Source: Phytophthora quininea (Eukaryota; Oomycota; Peronosporomycetes; Peronosporales; Peronosporaceae). Taken from it: 64,000 nt of DNA. Positions within the stretch are counted from its first letter, which is position 1; every line of letters starts with the position of its first letter. The stretch lies in the NCBI GenBank assembly GCA_011947345.1, contig JAAVTG010000248.1, positions 186,001 to 250,000 of the forward strand, written 5' to 3'. The translations under genes and the position numbers were made by a program. Below, piece by piece: positions 37,800 to 49,727 of the stretch. A model generated the notes under the pieces. The model was not told the origin of the DNA. It was given only the letters and a program-made list of their open reading frames with translations, and made no database searches.

Positions 37800-37912
37800 T
37801 CCATTCGACAACGTACGTCGTGAGGCCAAGCTGCGGTCAGCGATTTCACAGGCTTTATTGATATCTCTCGACGTCCACCAGCCTCGGTAGACCACAGAGT
37901 TAATGGTCTCGG
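37800..37912 (-). pseudogene. Aldo/keto reductase relic
   Basis: A short stretch reads ETINSVVYRGWWTSRDINKA then CEIADR and, after a frame change, LGLTTYVVEW. It parallels the segment ETVRAMNFVIEQGW...REACEIADRLGVIRPIV of the intact reductase just downstream. Flanking sequence has stops in all frames and no further AKR match that I can see, so this is a fragment of a decayed duplicate. Boundaries are approximate. Confidence 0.55.
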
Positions 37913-38049
37913 TCCCTACGGCCAGCCACGGCACAATTCTGTTTAGTGACGCGATTAGTGATATTTAAATGCTCTTCATTGATCGCCTTGTCCATTTAGA
38001 AGAACTTTCAGGCTTTAGCATTGGGCTGCATCCATCCTTGGTCGTTCAA

Positions 38050-38215
38050 GTCGGTCACTGGGTGTCCTGGTGCATTACGATGACTACCATGTTGGTTTTA
38101 GCCAGGTCCCAGGCCATCGAGCGCATCAACATGCGGCGAGTACCCCTACAGTAGTTGGAGCCGTGCATCATGGCCACTTCATGCTTGTTACTGGGTATGC
38201 TGCCAAAGACCGACG
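38050..38215 (+). pseudogene. Possible relic of a C39-like cysteine peptidase
   Basis: On the plus strand, WCITMTTMLVLARSQA (about 38070-38115) and, in another frame, VVGAVHHGHFMLVTGYA (about 38148-38198) resemble the catalytic Cys and His regions of C39-like peptidases (pattern GHFVLVTGY). The two pieces are in different frames and I cannot extend them into an intact gene. The opposite strand of the same stretch (38055-38186) is also open and protein-like, so the assignment is tentative. Confidence 0.3.
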
Positions 38216-38451
38216 AAATCAACACAACTTATCCAGTGTCACTGGCCTTACAAGTGAGTTTCAGGTGACCTTCAACGCCCGCGTCACGAGAAGGGGTTGA
38301 CCTCAAAGCCGGTACTCTTGGTACCCTCCTGGGATCCACCTTGTCGTGATCAATCGATGCTGCTCCATCCACTAGAGATGCTGTTGGTACTTGAATTCGC
38401 GTTAACATTCACATTCACGTGATTTCCGGCGTAAATAACTCACGTACGGTC

Positions 38452-41400
38452 TCAACAGTGTTGCTGCCTACGGATTTCATCGTCCTTGAGACTGCTGCAA
38501 TCACTAGAAACATCCCAATCCTCGTTCCATTTCGATGTTGCGGCGCGAGAACTATCCTTTTGACAGATCTGTTTGTCAGTGGGGCCTGTAGGACGCTGAA
38601 TTGCAGAGGAAGGCGGGATGCCGTACATCTTGCTCAGTTTATCGTCAATGCGATCCATGTAGTCGTGAACTGCAGCGTTAACCTTATCGATTTCCATCCG
38701 CCGTCTGCTCTTTGGTGTTTGGGTATGACGATCCGTCTGGAATGGACTGCCAGGAGATTTAGGTAGCGACGCTATGGAGAAATGATTTGAGCTGGACCCG
38801 CTGTAGGCACCTGTGGCCCTGCGTTTCGGCGATATGTCGTCGTCCAGCAATGCAGTGGACATGTCAACTCGCTGCCATTCACTTCGAAATGTATCTGCAT
38901 CGTTCGATCGTCGAGACTTGCTGGAACGCCCACGATCTTGTTGTAGCGAGGTGGCAGTGGTTGGGCTACTGGGGTTTCCTCTTTTTGTCATTGCACTATT
39001 TGCGTTTTCACAGCGCCGATTGCTAGCGCGCGAATCATCAAAGTGTCCATACGTTATATCGGCGTCGAGAGGGGCTACAAAAGCAGTCTTCTTCTTTTGC
39101 TGAGCAAGCGGGGACGCATTATTTCGAGAGTGCCGGTCCAACAACGCATCCCGTCCCTTTCGTGCTTCCACAGCATGCTCATCGGCGCTGTCACCGTTAT
39201 CGGCACTGCTCTCATCGTTGAAACTATTTTCCAGTTCTTTGATCTTCTCGTCGCGTCGCTCTCGTTGTGCTTTCTCGTGCTGACGTTTTAGATGCTCCAC
39301 AACTGTCTTCAGGGTCGATTTCTCTTGTACCTCCTGCTCCAGTTGCCAGCTTACTTTCTGGTAAAGCTCGTGGGCCTTCTTCACGGCCTGTTTGAGACTT
39401 CGCACTTCGTCTTCTTGTCGCCGCGCTGCAGCCTTAGATTTGTCCGCCTTTTCTTCCTCTTCAATAGACACGCTCTTCAACGTGTCGACTTCATGCTGCA
39501 GCGCCACTCTATTCGATTCGGCCCGGGTGACTTCGCTGCGTAACGTAGCAATATTCTCCTCAAGCCCTTCAATCTTTTTTGCGCAGCTGATAGTTCGTCT
39601 TCTTTGGCTTGGATCTCCTTGTGTTTCGCATCATGCTCCTCGTGTATCCGCTGTAGCTCTTGGTCGGTCTGACAACGTTGTGCGGTCATCTCCTCTTGCA
39701 AGGCCTCGGCTTTACTCTGTAGAGTTTCCATTTCACTTAAGTTTTGTGCTTGTTGTTCTAGCTGGAATTGGAACTCGTAGTTCTCTTTTGCAACGCGTTA
39801 CGCTGATAGTGAAGGTCTTCCACTCGTTTCCCAAGAGCGAGGATTCGCTTCCGGATCAGCGCAACTGTAGGAATGTCATCCTCGGCTGCTGCTGGGTCGC
39901 TCTCGTACTCGGTCATCGGATCACATCGATCTCCTCTTCTGCTCGGCTTTCGACGACGCTCGAGTAGCGGTTCGCAATGGAAGGTTCCGTTGGTGTTCGC
40001 TACTAGCATTTCCTTAGACTCCGGATCGATAGCCATAACCACTTTCATTATCAAACTCCCCAGACCAGTTGGCATCATTTCGGATGCTGTAGAGCTCGAG
40101 TCCATCGCATCCGCTACCCTCTGAGTAACCTGCAACTTTTTCAAGCGCTCAAGAACAGGGCGCAAAGACAATCTGGACAAAGTCGCCTTTGGAGGAAGCA
40201 ACTTGATAACTGTTGGCTGTGGTGATGATAATCCATGCGTTCTTCTTCTTGTCTTTGCAGACTTCAGCGGTGTGCAGAGACCGTAAGCGCTTGGTTCGCT
40301 AATATTTGCCGAACGGTTGGCAAAGTGGTGAAGTCTGTTGATGGCAAACACTGCAATGACCACGCGTCGAAATAAGTGCTGACGGCGTTTTTCCTTCGCT
40401 TTGTCAAGGTTAGGCTTCGCTGTCGGGACCATTTCCTTAAGCACCTGCCCAATGCTCTCAAATTGATGTTGAGCCACCGCGAACTCGGCATTTTCGCGCA
40501 GCAAGAAGCGCTTTTGGGCCAGTAAATCGCTCACTTGGAGAATCAGCGGCTGTACAACCAACACAAACAGATGCAAAATGGTCGCAAATACAGGAACGTC
40601 CTGCTCAAACCCGGCGACTTGCTGCTGAAGTTGCACATTATGCTCTTCCACCTCTGCAACGCGAGCGTAATCTTCTTCCAAGTTGGTCGCCAGTGCGTTG
40701 CGTTCATTCTCCAGGTCTGTAATGCACTGCTCGAAATGTAGCTTCTGCTCTTTTACGTTTTAGCGTGGATATGCTCCACATCCTCCAGAGTTTGTTTAAA
40801 CTCGTCCGCCTTATCAGCTAAGTCTTTTTCCACTAACTGCACTTGTAGATGACCATCTTCCACTTCGCTAGCGTACTTTTCGCACTGTAGTCGCCAGTGA
40901 TCTCTTACAGACACGAGCTCATCGATGAATCTTTCTAGCTCTGCAAAAGAACGTTTTGAATCAGTGTCAGCGAACTCTCTTTCATAACTTGTACTTCCAG
41001 CAGGACCGTCTTCCAAAGCCTGACACAGCTGCTGGCTTAAACGATCGGCATGGGAGACACACTTCTTTAGCTCTGCTTTGAGTACCTCGTTTTTTGACAC
41101 GTCTGCTCACTCCATTTCAAGACTTGCGTCTTCTCCTGGGAAACGATATCGCGAGCTTGCTCTGCCAATTTGCGCTGCTCTCGCAAGTCCTTCATTTTCG
41201 CTGCGTCTTCAGCTCGCAATGCTCCAATTCAGCCGCACGTTCTTGTGATAGCGCCAGCTTGTTTCCTTGCTGGCGCACTAAATGCCGTGCCCGCTGGAAT
41301 TCATGTACCATGTCCATCATCTCATTGCGCAAAGCCGATATGGCGCCCTGAACTACCTGGAGCTCTGGGAAATCACGCCAAATTCCTGGACGATCTGAAT

Positions 41401-43267
41401 TGCCTGGTACATCTCTCTCAAACACAGCTAGCGTCGTGTCGTCGACGTTGCTTGAGCTAGGTTGTACTCGGAGAGCATGTTCCACATACTTGCGCAGACA
41501 TTCAACCCGCATCTGTACTGCACGAGCTTCGTCACCGATTTCATCCTTTAGTCCCTTTGTCGATATCTCCATTTCAACGAGACGAGCTTCCAACGTTTCA
41601 TATTCTTGGCGAAGGCCACCAAGGGCAGAAGCGTCATTCTTGTGTCTAGTAGCAAATTCCTCCAATTGAACAGCATTCCTTCGGAGGTGTTCCTGATGAG
41701 CATGCTTTCGCTCTTTCCAGTTCTCTTTGAGTTGCGCTAACTGCTGTTCCAATTCGCTCTGCTTCTCCAGAAGTAAAGCATTTTCTTCGTGCTGCTGTTC
41801 GAGTTGCGTTTGCAGATTACTGCATACACTTTCGACCTTTTTCGCTTCTCCTGTTCTTGTGCGAGCGACTCTGCAGTCTTTCCATCCCCTCCTCCACGCG
41901 CCCCACACACTCGGAAGCTGATATTTCAACCTGTTCGCATTGCGAGGCCTTCTCTGCTATGGCCGCTGTAAGTTCAGCCATTTCGCGTTTCGCGTCCTTC
42001 AGTTGAGATCGACGCTTGACGGCTTCATCTTCCAGTGACACAATGGTTTTCTTGTAAAATTCCACTTCTTCATCTGTGCGATCTCCTTGCTGACGAAGTT
42101 GTTTCGTGTTGCGTTTCCAGCGCTTCAACTCGGCGACCATTTCTGCGATCTCTGTCTGAGACTCACTTTGAAGCTGCGCGTGAGCATCGCGAACTTCTCG
42201 CAGAGCTGCTTGCAAGTCGCGATTTTCCGATTGAGCTGCTGCAAAGTTTTTCTGTGTCACTTTCAGTTTGTGCTCCGTCTGCACTGTCGTAGCTAGTCTC
42301 GTGTGGTCCTTTTGCACTCGCGCGTTTAGCTCGGCAACGTCTTCACGTAAACGTTTTGCTTCACGTTCGCGGATTTGATCACGCTCTTTCAAGACATTGT
42401 TTCGTTCTCGCAGTACTCTAGACTCCTGGCGGAAGCGATTGTTTTCCACCTGCAAGCGCCGCAACAACTCGAGCTGACGGCGTAATGCATCACTTGAGAC
42501 TTCTTGCTGCTGCAAATCGTCGAGAAAGTGAGCCGGGGCCTTTAACTTGCGGCCATCAGAGCAGTTCGCAGACGTGGGGCTGTCTGCGGACGGCAAACGT
42601 TGGCGGTGGAAATCAGCACGGGCTTTCTCTTTATCCTGCGGAGCATATCCTGAGCGCTGCTATCGTCCTCGTCGTTCTCATCTTCTGTTGGTGAGGCCTG
42701 GCTTCGCGTGTAGGTAGAGTGTACGGAAGCACATTTCTGTCGAGCACTACTCGTGACATTCTGTGTGTGCAGACGGAACGTGGCTGCTCTTCCGGCAACG
42801 TACTTGGACGAGAGTTTTATCGGGCAGCTGCCCTCGCTGGGTGAACGTAATTCGCTCAAGTGCCGACTGCTTTCAGAGATTGGCGAGCATTCCGACTGGG
42901 ATAACGCTCGCTCAGCACTTAAGTCTTCAAACAGCTTCCGCTGTCGGGCATAGTGGTCCTGCTGCTGCTTAAGATTTCGCTGTAGTTTCGTCTCCATTCG
43001 CTTAGCATCTCGATCCGCGTTTGCACGAATTTTAGGGCCTAGTCGCGCCGGAGTCTTCGTCTCACTGCAACTTTCATCTGCGTCGTAGCTGGTTTGATCT
43101 CGCGCATTTCGTGTGCTTTGGTGTGACAGGTCGTTAAGGCTGAATTCCGATTCTGGTGAAAGCAGCGGGGATGTTGCTGAGGCCAATTCGTGTTCGCCAG
43201 ACTGAAATGGCGACTCAATCGTGACCAGCGTCAAGTCATGGGCCTCTTCGTCCTGGAGCACGCTCAT
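38452..43267 (-). CDS. Large coiled-coil protein of unknown function
   Basis: I do not recognise the family. The protein is about 1606 residues after correction. It has an acidic/Ser-rich N-terminus (MSVLQDEEAHDLTLVTIESP), then long heptad-rich helices (for example DALRRQLELLRRLQVENNRF, QTQLEQQHEENALLLEKQSE). A basic, less helical insert lies near 40400-40150 (TVIKLLPPKATLSRLSLRPV). More coiled coil follows, then a Ser/Lys/Arg-rich tail ending RRQQHC. About seven indels break it (near 42590, 41855, 41178, 41110, 40760, 39797 and 39578). Net correction gives 4821 nt, exactly 1607 codons, supporting a single intronless gene. The composition resembles centrosomal or ciliary scaffold proteins, but that is only an analogy. 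The start at 43267 lies just behind an initiator-like element. Confidence 0.8.
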
Positions 43268-43293
43268 TTCCTACGTGTGGGGTAAACCGCTCG

Positions 43294-43306
43294 GGAGTGA
43301 ATGACG
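43294..43306 (-). promoter_or_regulatory. Initiator-like element of the coiled-coil gene
   Basis: The minus strand reads CGTCATTCACTCC, with a TCATTC core, 27-39 nt upstream of the ATG at 43267. Confidence 0.4.
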
Positions 43307-43595
43307 CTGCGTCAAGTTTAAGGAGATGCAACGCCTCAACGGACCTGCAACCGACACGCGAAAATACACAAAAGCTTCAGCAACGCAGCGGCAAGCAAAC
43401 CTGGAGCAGTGTGCGCACCTGGAGCAGCAAAAGCTGCTCCGGAGATACTTTGCAAGAGTTCATATGTAATTCTTAAGCGAGCCGAGTCGAAGGCTGGCCT
43501 CGTCTTCTGTCTACAAAGGAACACACGCGCTTAGCGAGTGCAGAGAGTGAAGGTGGGAGCGCCAGCAACGCGCCACCGCCACATGACTCACCTAC

Positions 43596-44647
43596 CTAGT
43601 CCACGTCCTCCACCGACGACGCGACTGCAGCCTTCCGCTGACGCAGAGTGGCTTCATCCTTACCGTTCTTGGCGACGTTGTTGAGGATCTCGACCACATC
43701 ACCGTTCTCCTCGCCCTTGGCGACTTCCAGAGCAGTCCGTCCGTCCGACGCCTTCACAGCCAGCAGCAGCTCGCGCTTCGCCGGCGAGATCCGAGAGAGG
43801 AGCGCCTCCGCAGCCTCCGGTCGGCCGTGGAACGCGCTCCAGTGCAGAGCAGTCCATCCGTCTCCGTCCACAGCGAGCACGTCGGCTCCAGCGTCCACCA
43901 CTTTTGGATGAACTCGTCCGTGTCCACTGGTGACCCGCATGCCACCATGAGCGCAGTCCACTGGTCCTCGTCCGTCTTGGCGTTCACCTTTCCCTTGACG
44001 GCCGTCCAGAGCGCATCAAAGTCCGCTTCCGCCCCCGCCGCGAGGGCCTCCGCAATCGCCTGCTCGGGCGACAACTCCGACTTGTTGGCAGTAGTAACAG
44101 CAGCGGTTGTACTAGCAACAGAAGCGGTAGGAGCAGCCTCGCCCGCCGCCGCCGCGTCCTCGGCCGACTCGCCCTCGAGCCGCTCGTTCCAGATGCGGCC
44201 GTTGCGCCTGCCCAACAGATAGGCTTGCACCAGCGGGTTGTCCCACAGGTTCATGGGCATCATGACCGACTGGATCATCACCACGTGGTTCACGCCCATC
44301 TTAAAGTGGATGAGCGACGAGATGCCGGCGCCGATCAGCGTCTGCTTGATGAACTCGTTGGCCTTGGCCAGCTCGTGCGCCTCGTACGTCGTCTCCGTGA
44401 GCTCACTGTAGTTAGGCGACTGGTCGAACGGAGACTTGACGCCCGGCACGAAGATCTTGCGCGTGTCGTGCTTGCGCTCGATGAGCTGCTTGAGGTAGAG
44501 CCCCACGAGCAGCGCCGTCACCTGGCACACCAGGAAGGCCGTGCGCGCCGCCATGAGCGTCGTCTCGTTCTCAAAATCGATCTTGCCCATCAGGAAAATC
44601 ATCGGCAGCATGATGAACATGCGCATGGGGCTCTGCTTGCCAGCCAT
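43596..44647 (-). CDS. PHO88/SND3-like ER membrane protein fused to ankyrin repeats
   Basis: The N-terminal about 150 residues match the PHO88/SND3 family, which acts in SRP-independent targeting to the ER. Visible features are a short hydrophobic N-terminus (MRMFIMLPMIFLMGKI), a second helix (AFLVCQVTALLVGLYLKQLI), and the downstream helix HFKMGVNHVVMIQSVMMPMN with LWDNPLVQAYLLGR. Unlike yeast PHO88, it continues through an Ala/Thr linker into ankyrin-type repeats (DQWTALMVACGSPVD; GDGWTALHWSAFHGRPEAAE; SDGRTALEVAKGEENGD). A missing G near 43900, between the first and second repeat, breaks the frame. Correction gives 350 residues, a multiple of three. I infer that the ankyrin tail is cytosolic and recruits a partner. 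Confidence 0.82.
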
Positions 44648-44684
44648 CGCGAGGACACGTCAGCAAGAGGAGGGGAAAGCCGGC

Positions 44685-44700
44685 GAAACGAGGAATGGCT
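44685..44700 (-). promoter_or_regulatory. Possible initiator of the PHO88-like gene
   Basis: The minus strand reads AGCCATTCCTCGTTTC, an Inr-like CATTCC with a downstream TTT, 38-53 nt before the ATG at 44647. Confidence 0.4.
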
Positions 44701-44918
44701 GACGCGGGCATACAAACCAAAGGTATTATTCCATCATTCTTGGTCCGAGGGGATTAACTAGGGAAGAAATCCAGTCGGTTAACTTGCACAAGGAGGACAA
44801 GTGCATGAGTGCGTCGCTGCACGAGAACTTGGTTCATGGGGATTTCGTTATTGTACGCTTTACACTCATTTTGTTTTGTTTCCGGACGATCAGCGCCGTC
44901 CTCATTTCACATCATGAT

Positions 44919-47900
44919 TCAGTCGATCATACTCACACGATGCACGATCGCAACGCCAGGAAGAGCCTCGATGGCCGTCACGACGCAACCTTCGACGTCG
45001 GTGCCGGGAGCTTCCGCGAGCGCGGCCTGCGGGTCCAGCTCAAACTCGAGGATCGTCACGCCCTCGCTCTGCATGTGCAGCCCGCACTTCTTGATCTCGA
45101 CGTTGCCGCCGCTCACGCCTGCGATCACATCGCACACTTGCTTCAATAAATTATGGTTGGGCAAGCGGCGCTCGACGCCCTCGTCGCCACTAGATTGCTC
45201 CATTACAGCCTCCACTTTCAGAGAGAACGTTGTCGTCAACACCGCTACGGAAGCGACGGGACTTGCGCTCATGAGGTGATCGATCGCCGGGACAAAAGGG
45301 AAAGCTCCTCCTGCCCGCGCCATGGCCAGATTGCGGGGCGACCGCACCACATCCATCGCCTTCTGCGCCAGACTCGTTTCGAACAGCATCTGTCCCCACT
45401 GTACGACTTCGTCCGCAGTCGGTCGTGTGGACGGATCGTAGCTAAGCAGCCTACGCAACATGTCCAAGATCTCAGGACACCGTTTGGCTGCGCGGAGATT
45501 CGCTGGGAACTTGCTGTCACGTGCGTCGCGCAGCGTGACATAGCGCTCCATCGTCGTTCCGAACCTCTCGTGGCACAGCTCGAACAGGATCATCCCCAGC
45601 GAGTAGATGTCTGTCTTGGCATTGTACTTCTTGCCAGCGACCTGTTCTGGGCTTGCATAGAGATATGTGCCGACTCCCGCCGTGACTTCGTTGCTCTCCG
45701 ACATGTTCGACCACATCGACATGGACCTCGGAGACTCCTTCAGTCCTCCAGAAGTAGGAGGTTGCAAATCGTCCATAGACGACGAGGCGTTGAGGTTATT
45801 CACATTCGCAGCGTACCGCGATAGACCGAAATCGCCCAGTTTGATTTCGTCTCGTTCCACGTCAGCAACGAAGATGTTGGCGGGTTTCAGGTCTCGATGA
45901 ATCAGTCCACACGAGTGCACGTGTGCCAACGCGCTCGCAATCTGAACGAAAATCTTCAACATCCTCGACAGCTCCATCGGACGCGTAGGCACAGCGAGGT
46001 AGTCTGCCAGGTTCCGTCCGGCACAGTATTGCATTTGAATGTACAGCCAATGGTCGCACTTTTCCGCGGAATTGAATGACGAATCCTCTGCGCTGCCTGT
46101 ACCGGCTCGGGAGTGAGATGACCGGAATGAACTTTTGGTCTGAGGCTTGTTTTGAACCACCAGATCCTCCTCTTTCCACCCGTTGTCGTCCCCGAAGACG
46201 ACCCCGTTCCCACTCAAATCCTCCATCGTCGTCACCTCCGCTCGCCAGACTTCCATTGCTGTAGAAAGTGTCGAGTTTTTGTTGATTTCCAGAAAACTCG
46301 AGTTCCGAAATGGGCGCCAGCAAGTTGCTGGTTGAGTAATTTCTGGCGCTGGCGAGACCACCACCAAACGAGTTGCTATCTGATGCCACAGACGAAGGTG
46401 CCATCGACGTCTCCTTCGCGCACTCTTCGACCTTTTCGAGCCACGCCTGGTAGTATCGCACAATATTGGGGTGGTCCAGCAGCGCCAGGATCTTCACCTC
46501 TCTCAGGAACTTCTGCAGAGTCTTGGAGGTCTGTTTTTCAAATTCAATCCGACGCGCTTTATCGCGTACTTGCGTCCATCCAAACGATTTTCGGCAAGCA
46601 TTACTTGGCCAAACCCGCCCTTGCCAAGCGCGGAGAGCTCCTCAAACTCGTTCACAAAGCGGCTCTGGCAGACAAATGGGAACAGAACTTCAGCCTCCGT
46701 TGCAGTCGACTCTCCTGACGCAGATGAAGATGCTTCCGAAGACTCCTGATCTCTCGATTTGTCGGCACTGGACTTCTCATCGGTGGTTTCATCTGCACAC
46801 TCAACCGAACGAACACAAGTGCTGTCGTCTGATTTGACCAAGGCCTGACTGTTGCTACTGTTGCTGCAACAGCTTCCAGCAGTGTCTGACTCTCCAGACG
46901 AGCTTTTAGACTTCTCTCCATTGGTTGTAGCCGCAGACTCTTCCTTATCCACAAACATGTCGTCGTCCGAGTCTGCCAATTCAAAGCGCGAGTCTTCGTA
47001 CTCAGAATCAGCGTCCAACGCCAGAAAATCTGCACCGCGTTCGCTTGCAGGGAGGATCTGCACTTCATACACACAGGAATCATCTTCTTCTACTTCCTCG
47101 GTACACGGCAGCGCCAATCTCCTCTTTCCGCCAGGACTACCTGGAGTAGAGAGACGCATTGTCGAGGATGACGTTGATATTCCGCGAACGATCATATCCG
47201 TCAAAGACGACGACGACGAGGAGGCTGAGGACATCGTTGCCGTGGTCGCGTTGGAGTCTGCGTTAGGATCACCTTCCAGCATCTTTACGTTCGTTCGGGG
47301 ATGACTAGCTCCACCTCGCGCAAGTATTGCAGCAGCTTCATCAGCGGCAAGTTGTGAAAACTTTTCCATAAGCATCGCTTCAGTGTCCGGGTTGACATTG
47401 GCACCGACTTCTGTTGCTAAGATGTTCACAGGCTCGCCATTTTCCAACAGCGGGATTTGACCCAACGAATCCAACATGAGCGATCGACTAATAACACTCG
47501 AGATAGTGATGTCTTGCTCGCCAGGGCGTTGGATAGTTAGTCGATGCACATGTGTTGTGAAAACTGGCTCCGATCCATACTTTTAATCGCCGTCTGTGCC
47601 AGGGACGCAGATAGACCCTTGACGTAACAGCCCCAAGCCAACAGTGCACCGCACGTAAACACACCGAGTAGCATGGCCCCAACGTGCGTGTATGTGATGA
47701 AAACGCCTCGTTTGCCATCGTTTACAATGGGCTCCCAGAAAATACGTCGGCGGCGTCGAGAGCCAATGTCCTCGTGGAAGTCGTCAGAGCTGTCACTGTG
47801 TCGTCCATGAAACGACGATCCACTAGCTGGCTTTTCGTCACCCTGCTCCCCACTATGAGACTCGAGAAAATAGTTGTCTCCTAGAAGGCGAAGACGAAAT

Positions 47901-49034
47901 CGCGACTCCATTGCGTCCCATGTGTGTGGAACTACACGGACCAAATCCTTGGCGGGATCTTGTTTCACTTGGTCAACAACGTCTTCTTGGTCACTAATGT
48001 CCATCCGGTCGTGTTGCGGCCCAACAGAAGCGACCTGCGCAGCGTTCTGCGGTCGGCTCGACGTAGTCGATGACGGACCATCTACTTTCCATTTGTAAAG
48101 GTAGCTCCTCGAGCGGTCGACACTCCGTAGACAGCGAGGACATCAAACTCCGGGACCTCAAACTCCCACAGCTGCTCGCTGGTCCAGGGGTCGAATGCTA
48201 CAATCGTCGAGCCCTCGTCCTCCAGCGCCGAGTTGGGGTCTTTCGGCAGCACAAGAATCTCCGGCGCCACCTGATGGCTACGATCCCCGACAGAGCAATG
48301 CGCCTGCTGCGCAAAGTCAAGAAAGAACTCGGAGATCCGGAAACACCTCGAAGACGACGAGTTCCGCGCGTGCACCGCTCTGGTTGTAAACTCGGAGCGT
48401 CCAAACAGGATCTCGCCTGCTCCATCTCTCGACGCTGAGTACGGGCGTCGGATGCCACTCACCGCATCGAGCATAAACATCTCGAGCTTCTTCTCCCCAA
48501 ACAGCAAAATGTCCGCCGCACTTTTGTCCGCCGTCGGCCCACTCGGCTTCAGCGCTAGTCGCACGGGCCCGTTCACATTGACGATGTCTGCCATGGTCAT
48601 CCCCAGCTCCTTGACTCTCTTCTTGGATAAGTGGTAGAGCCGGCCGTCGTAGGACGGCACCAGCTGCGCCATGACGGCAGCGCTCTGCTGCGTCACCGCT
48701 CGCTCCTTCACCTGGCCTGTCTGCACTTGGACGCTCCCGTCGACGTCCTTGTCCTCCCTCCTGGCGGCTGGCGAGCTGTAGCGGGGCGAGAGCTCCTCGG
48801 CTTGGCGCCGCAGACACTGCGACGCGTCCACCATGGGGCCGCCCGAGTCGAAGCTCCAAGCACGTCGCCCGTCCAGGCATCGACGGCGAACACGCGGCCG
48901 TCCAGTCCGCCGGCCACCACCACGTCGGGGGACGGCGCCGGCTTGTACGAGAACACGGGGTCCGCGGCCGCAGCATCGCCCACCAGCGCGATTCCGGCCA
49001 GGAGTAGCGCCGCCCATCGTCTCCTGCGAGTCAT
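44919..49034 (-). CDS. PERK-like eIF2alpha kinase (ER transmembrane stress sensor)
   Basis: The order of parts is that of PERK. A signal peptide ([20 protein letters not shown]) is followed by a luminal PQQ-like propeller ([20 protein letters not shown]; later [27 protein letters not shown]), one membrane helix near 47704-47620 ([20 protein letters not shown]) and a cytosolic kinase. The kinase has [16 protein letters not shown], a long acidic/Ser insert between N-lobe strands typical of PEK kinases, [19 protein letters not shown] and [20 protein letters not shown]. No RNase domain follows, arguing against Ire1. An extra domain of about 140 residues trails the kinase. Five indels (near 48858, 48097, 47555, 46524, 46190); corrected length is 1372 residues, exactly divisible. 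Its role is inferred: phosphorylation of eIF2alpha when unfolded protein builds up in the ER. The exact substrate is not proven by sequence. Confidence 0.85.
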
Positions 49035-49466
49035 CTTCCGGCGCCTCGGCGGCTGCCGTAGCGAAGGTGCCTGCCGGGTGTCGGGTCTGCAGCGTCGGCC
49101 GTCGGGCGCAGTCTTCTTGTTGCTGTGCCGTGCCCCTCGCGTTCAATACTGGAGCTGGCGGTCTGGGATTGGCCGAAACTCGAAGCGGTTTTTAGATGCA
49201 TGACTTTACCCATCTCCCCATATTATTATTATCCCTCATCGGACTACATCCCTTCCTCCGACTGCTGCAACTTCGGCGCTGCATAGGGCCTGTCTGCGCT
49301 TGTGCAGCGACCACAAGCACACTTTGGTGCTCGCAGAGATTGGCTGCCTCGACGAAGCAGCCACATACTCCTCGCGCAGGTTCCTCGTCGTCGACGATCC
49401 TCAAACACGCGGTTGTCTCGGTTGCATTCGAAAAGCTGGTGGTCTCTCCAAGCCTCACAGCTTTGT

Positions 49467-49727
49467 CTTCAAGAATGAGAATGTTCGCGGCTTCATTAAC
49501 GTCGCGGTCCCAATATGAAGCTTCGCAGTCACTGTGGTCACAGCGCAGGACAGTTCTGCTGGGAACCCCGACGATCCGGCCGGCGTCGTCAACATGACCA
49601 TACAGGTCTCTTTTAAGATCCCCGTGCATCGATAGAAAAAGGTACTTGTGAGCTGTGGCAGTAGTATGTTTGATGCCAAGCAGCAAAGCAGGTGTAGATT
49701 GACGAGTCGTCAATGACGACGTGGCAA
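49467..49727 (-). pseudogene. Relic of a TnpB/Fanzor-type nuclease C-terminus (RuvC end and zinc ribbon)
   Basis: In one frame, TVLRCDHSDCEASYW leads into WDRDVNEAANILIL, the pattern C-x(n)-C...RDVNAA.NIL that ends TnpB/Fanzor proteins (zinc ribbon plus last RuvC Asp). Upstream, in a second frame, CHVVIDDSSIYTCFAAWH resembles the preceding VVDE..TS..C..C block, with one Cys lost. The surrounding 1.2 kb between the PERK-like gene and the giant gene holds no intact nuclease, no clear terminal repeats that I could spot, and several stops. I call it a decayed transposon passenger. It could also be another zinc-ribbon relic. Confidence 0.5.

Noticed and set aside
44919..49034. Ire1 instead of a PERK-like kinase
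   Set aside because: No KEN RNase domain follows the kinase, and the kinase has the large insert typical of the PEK group.
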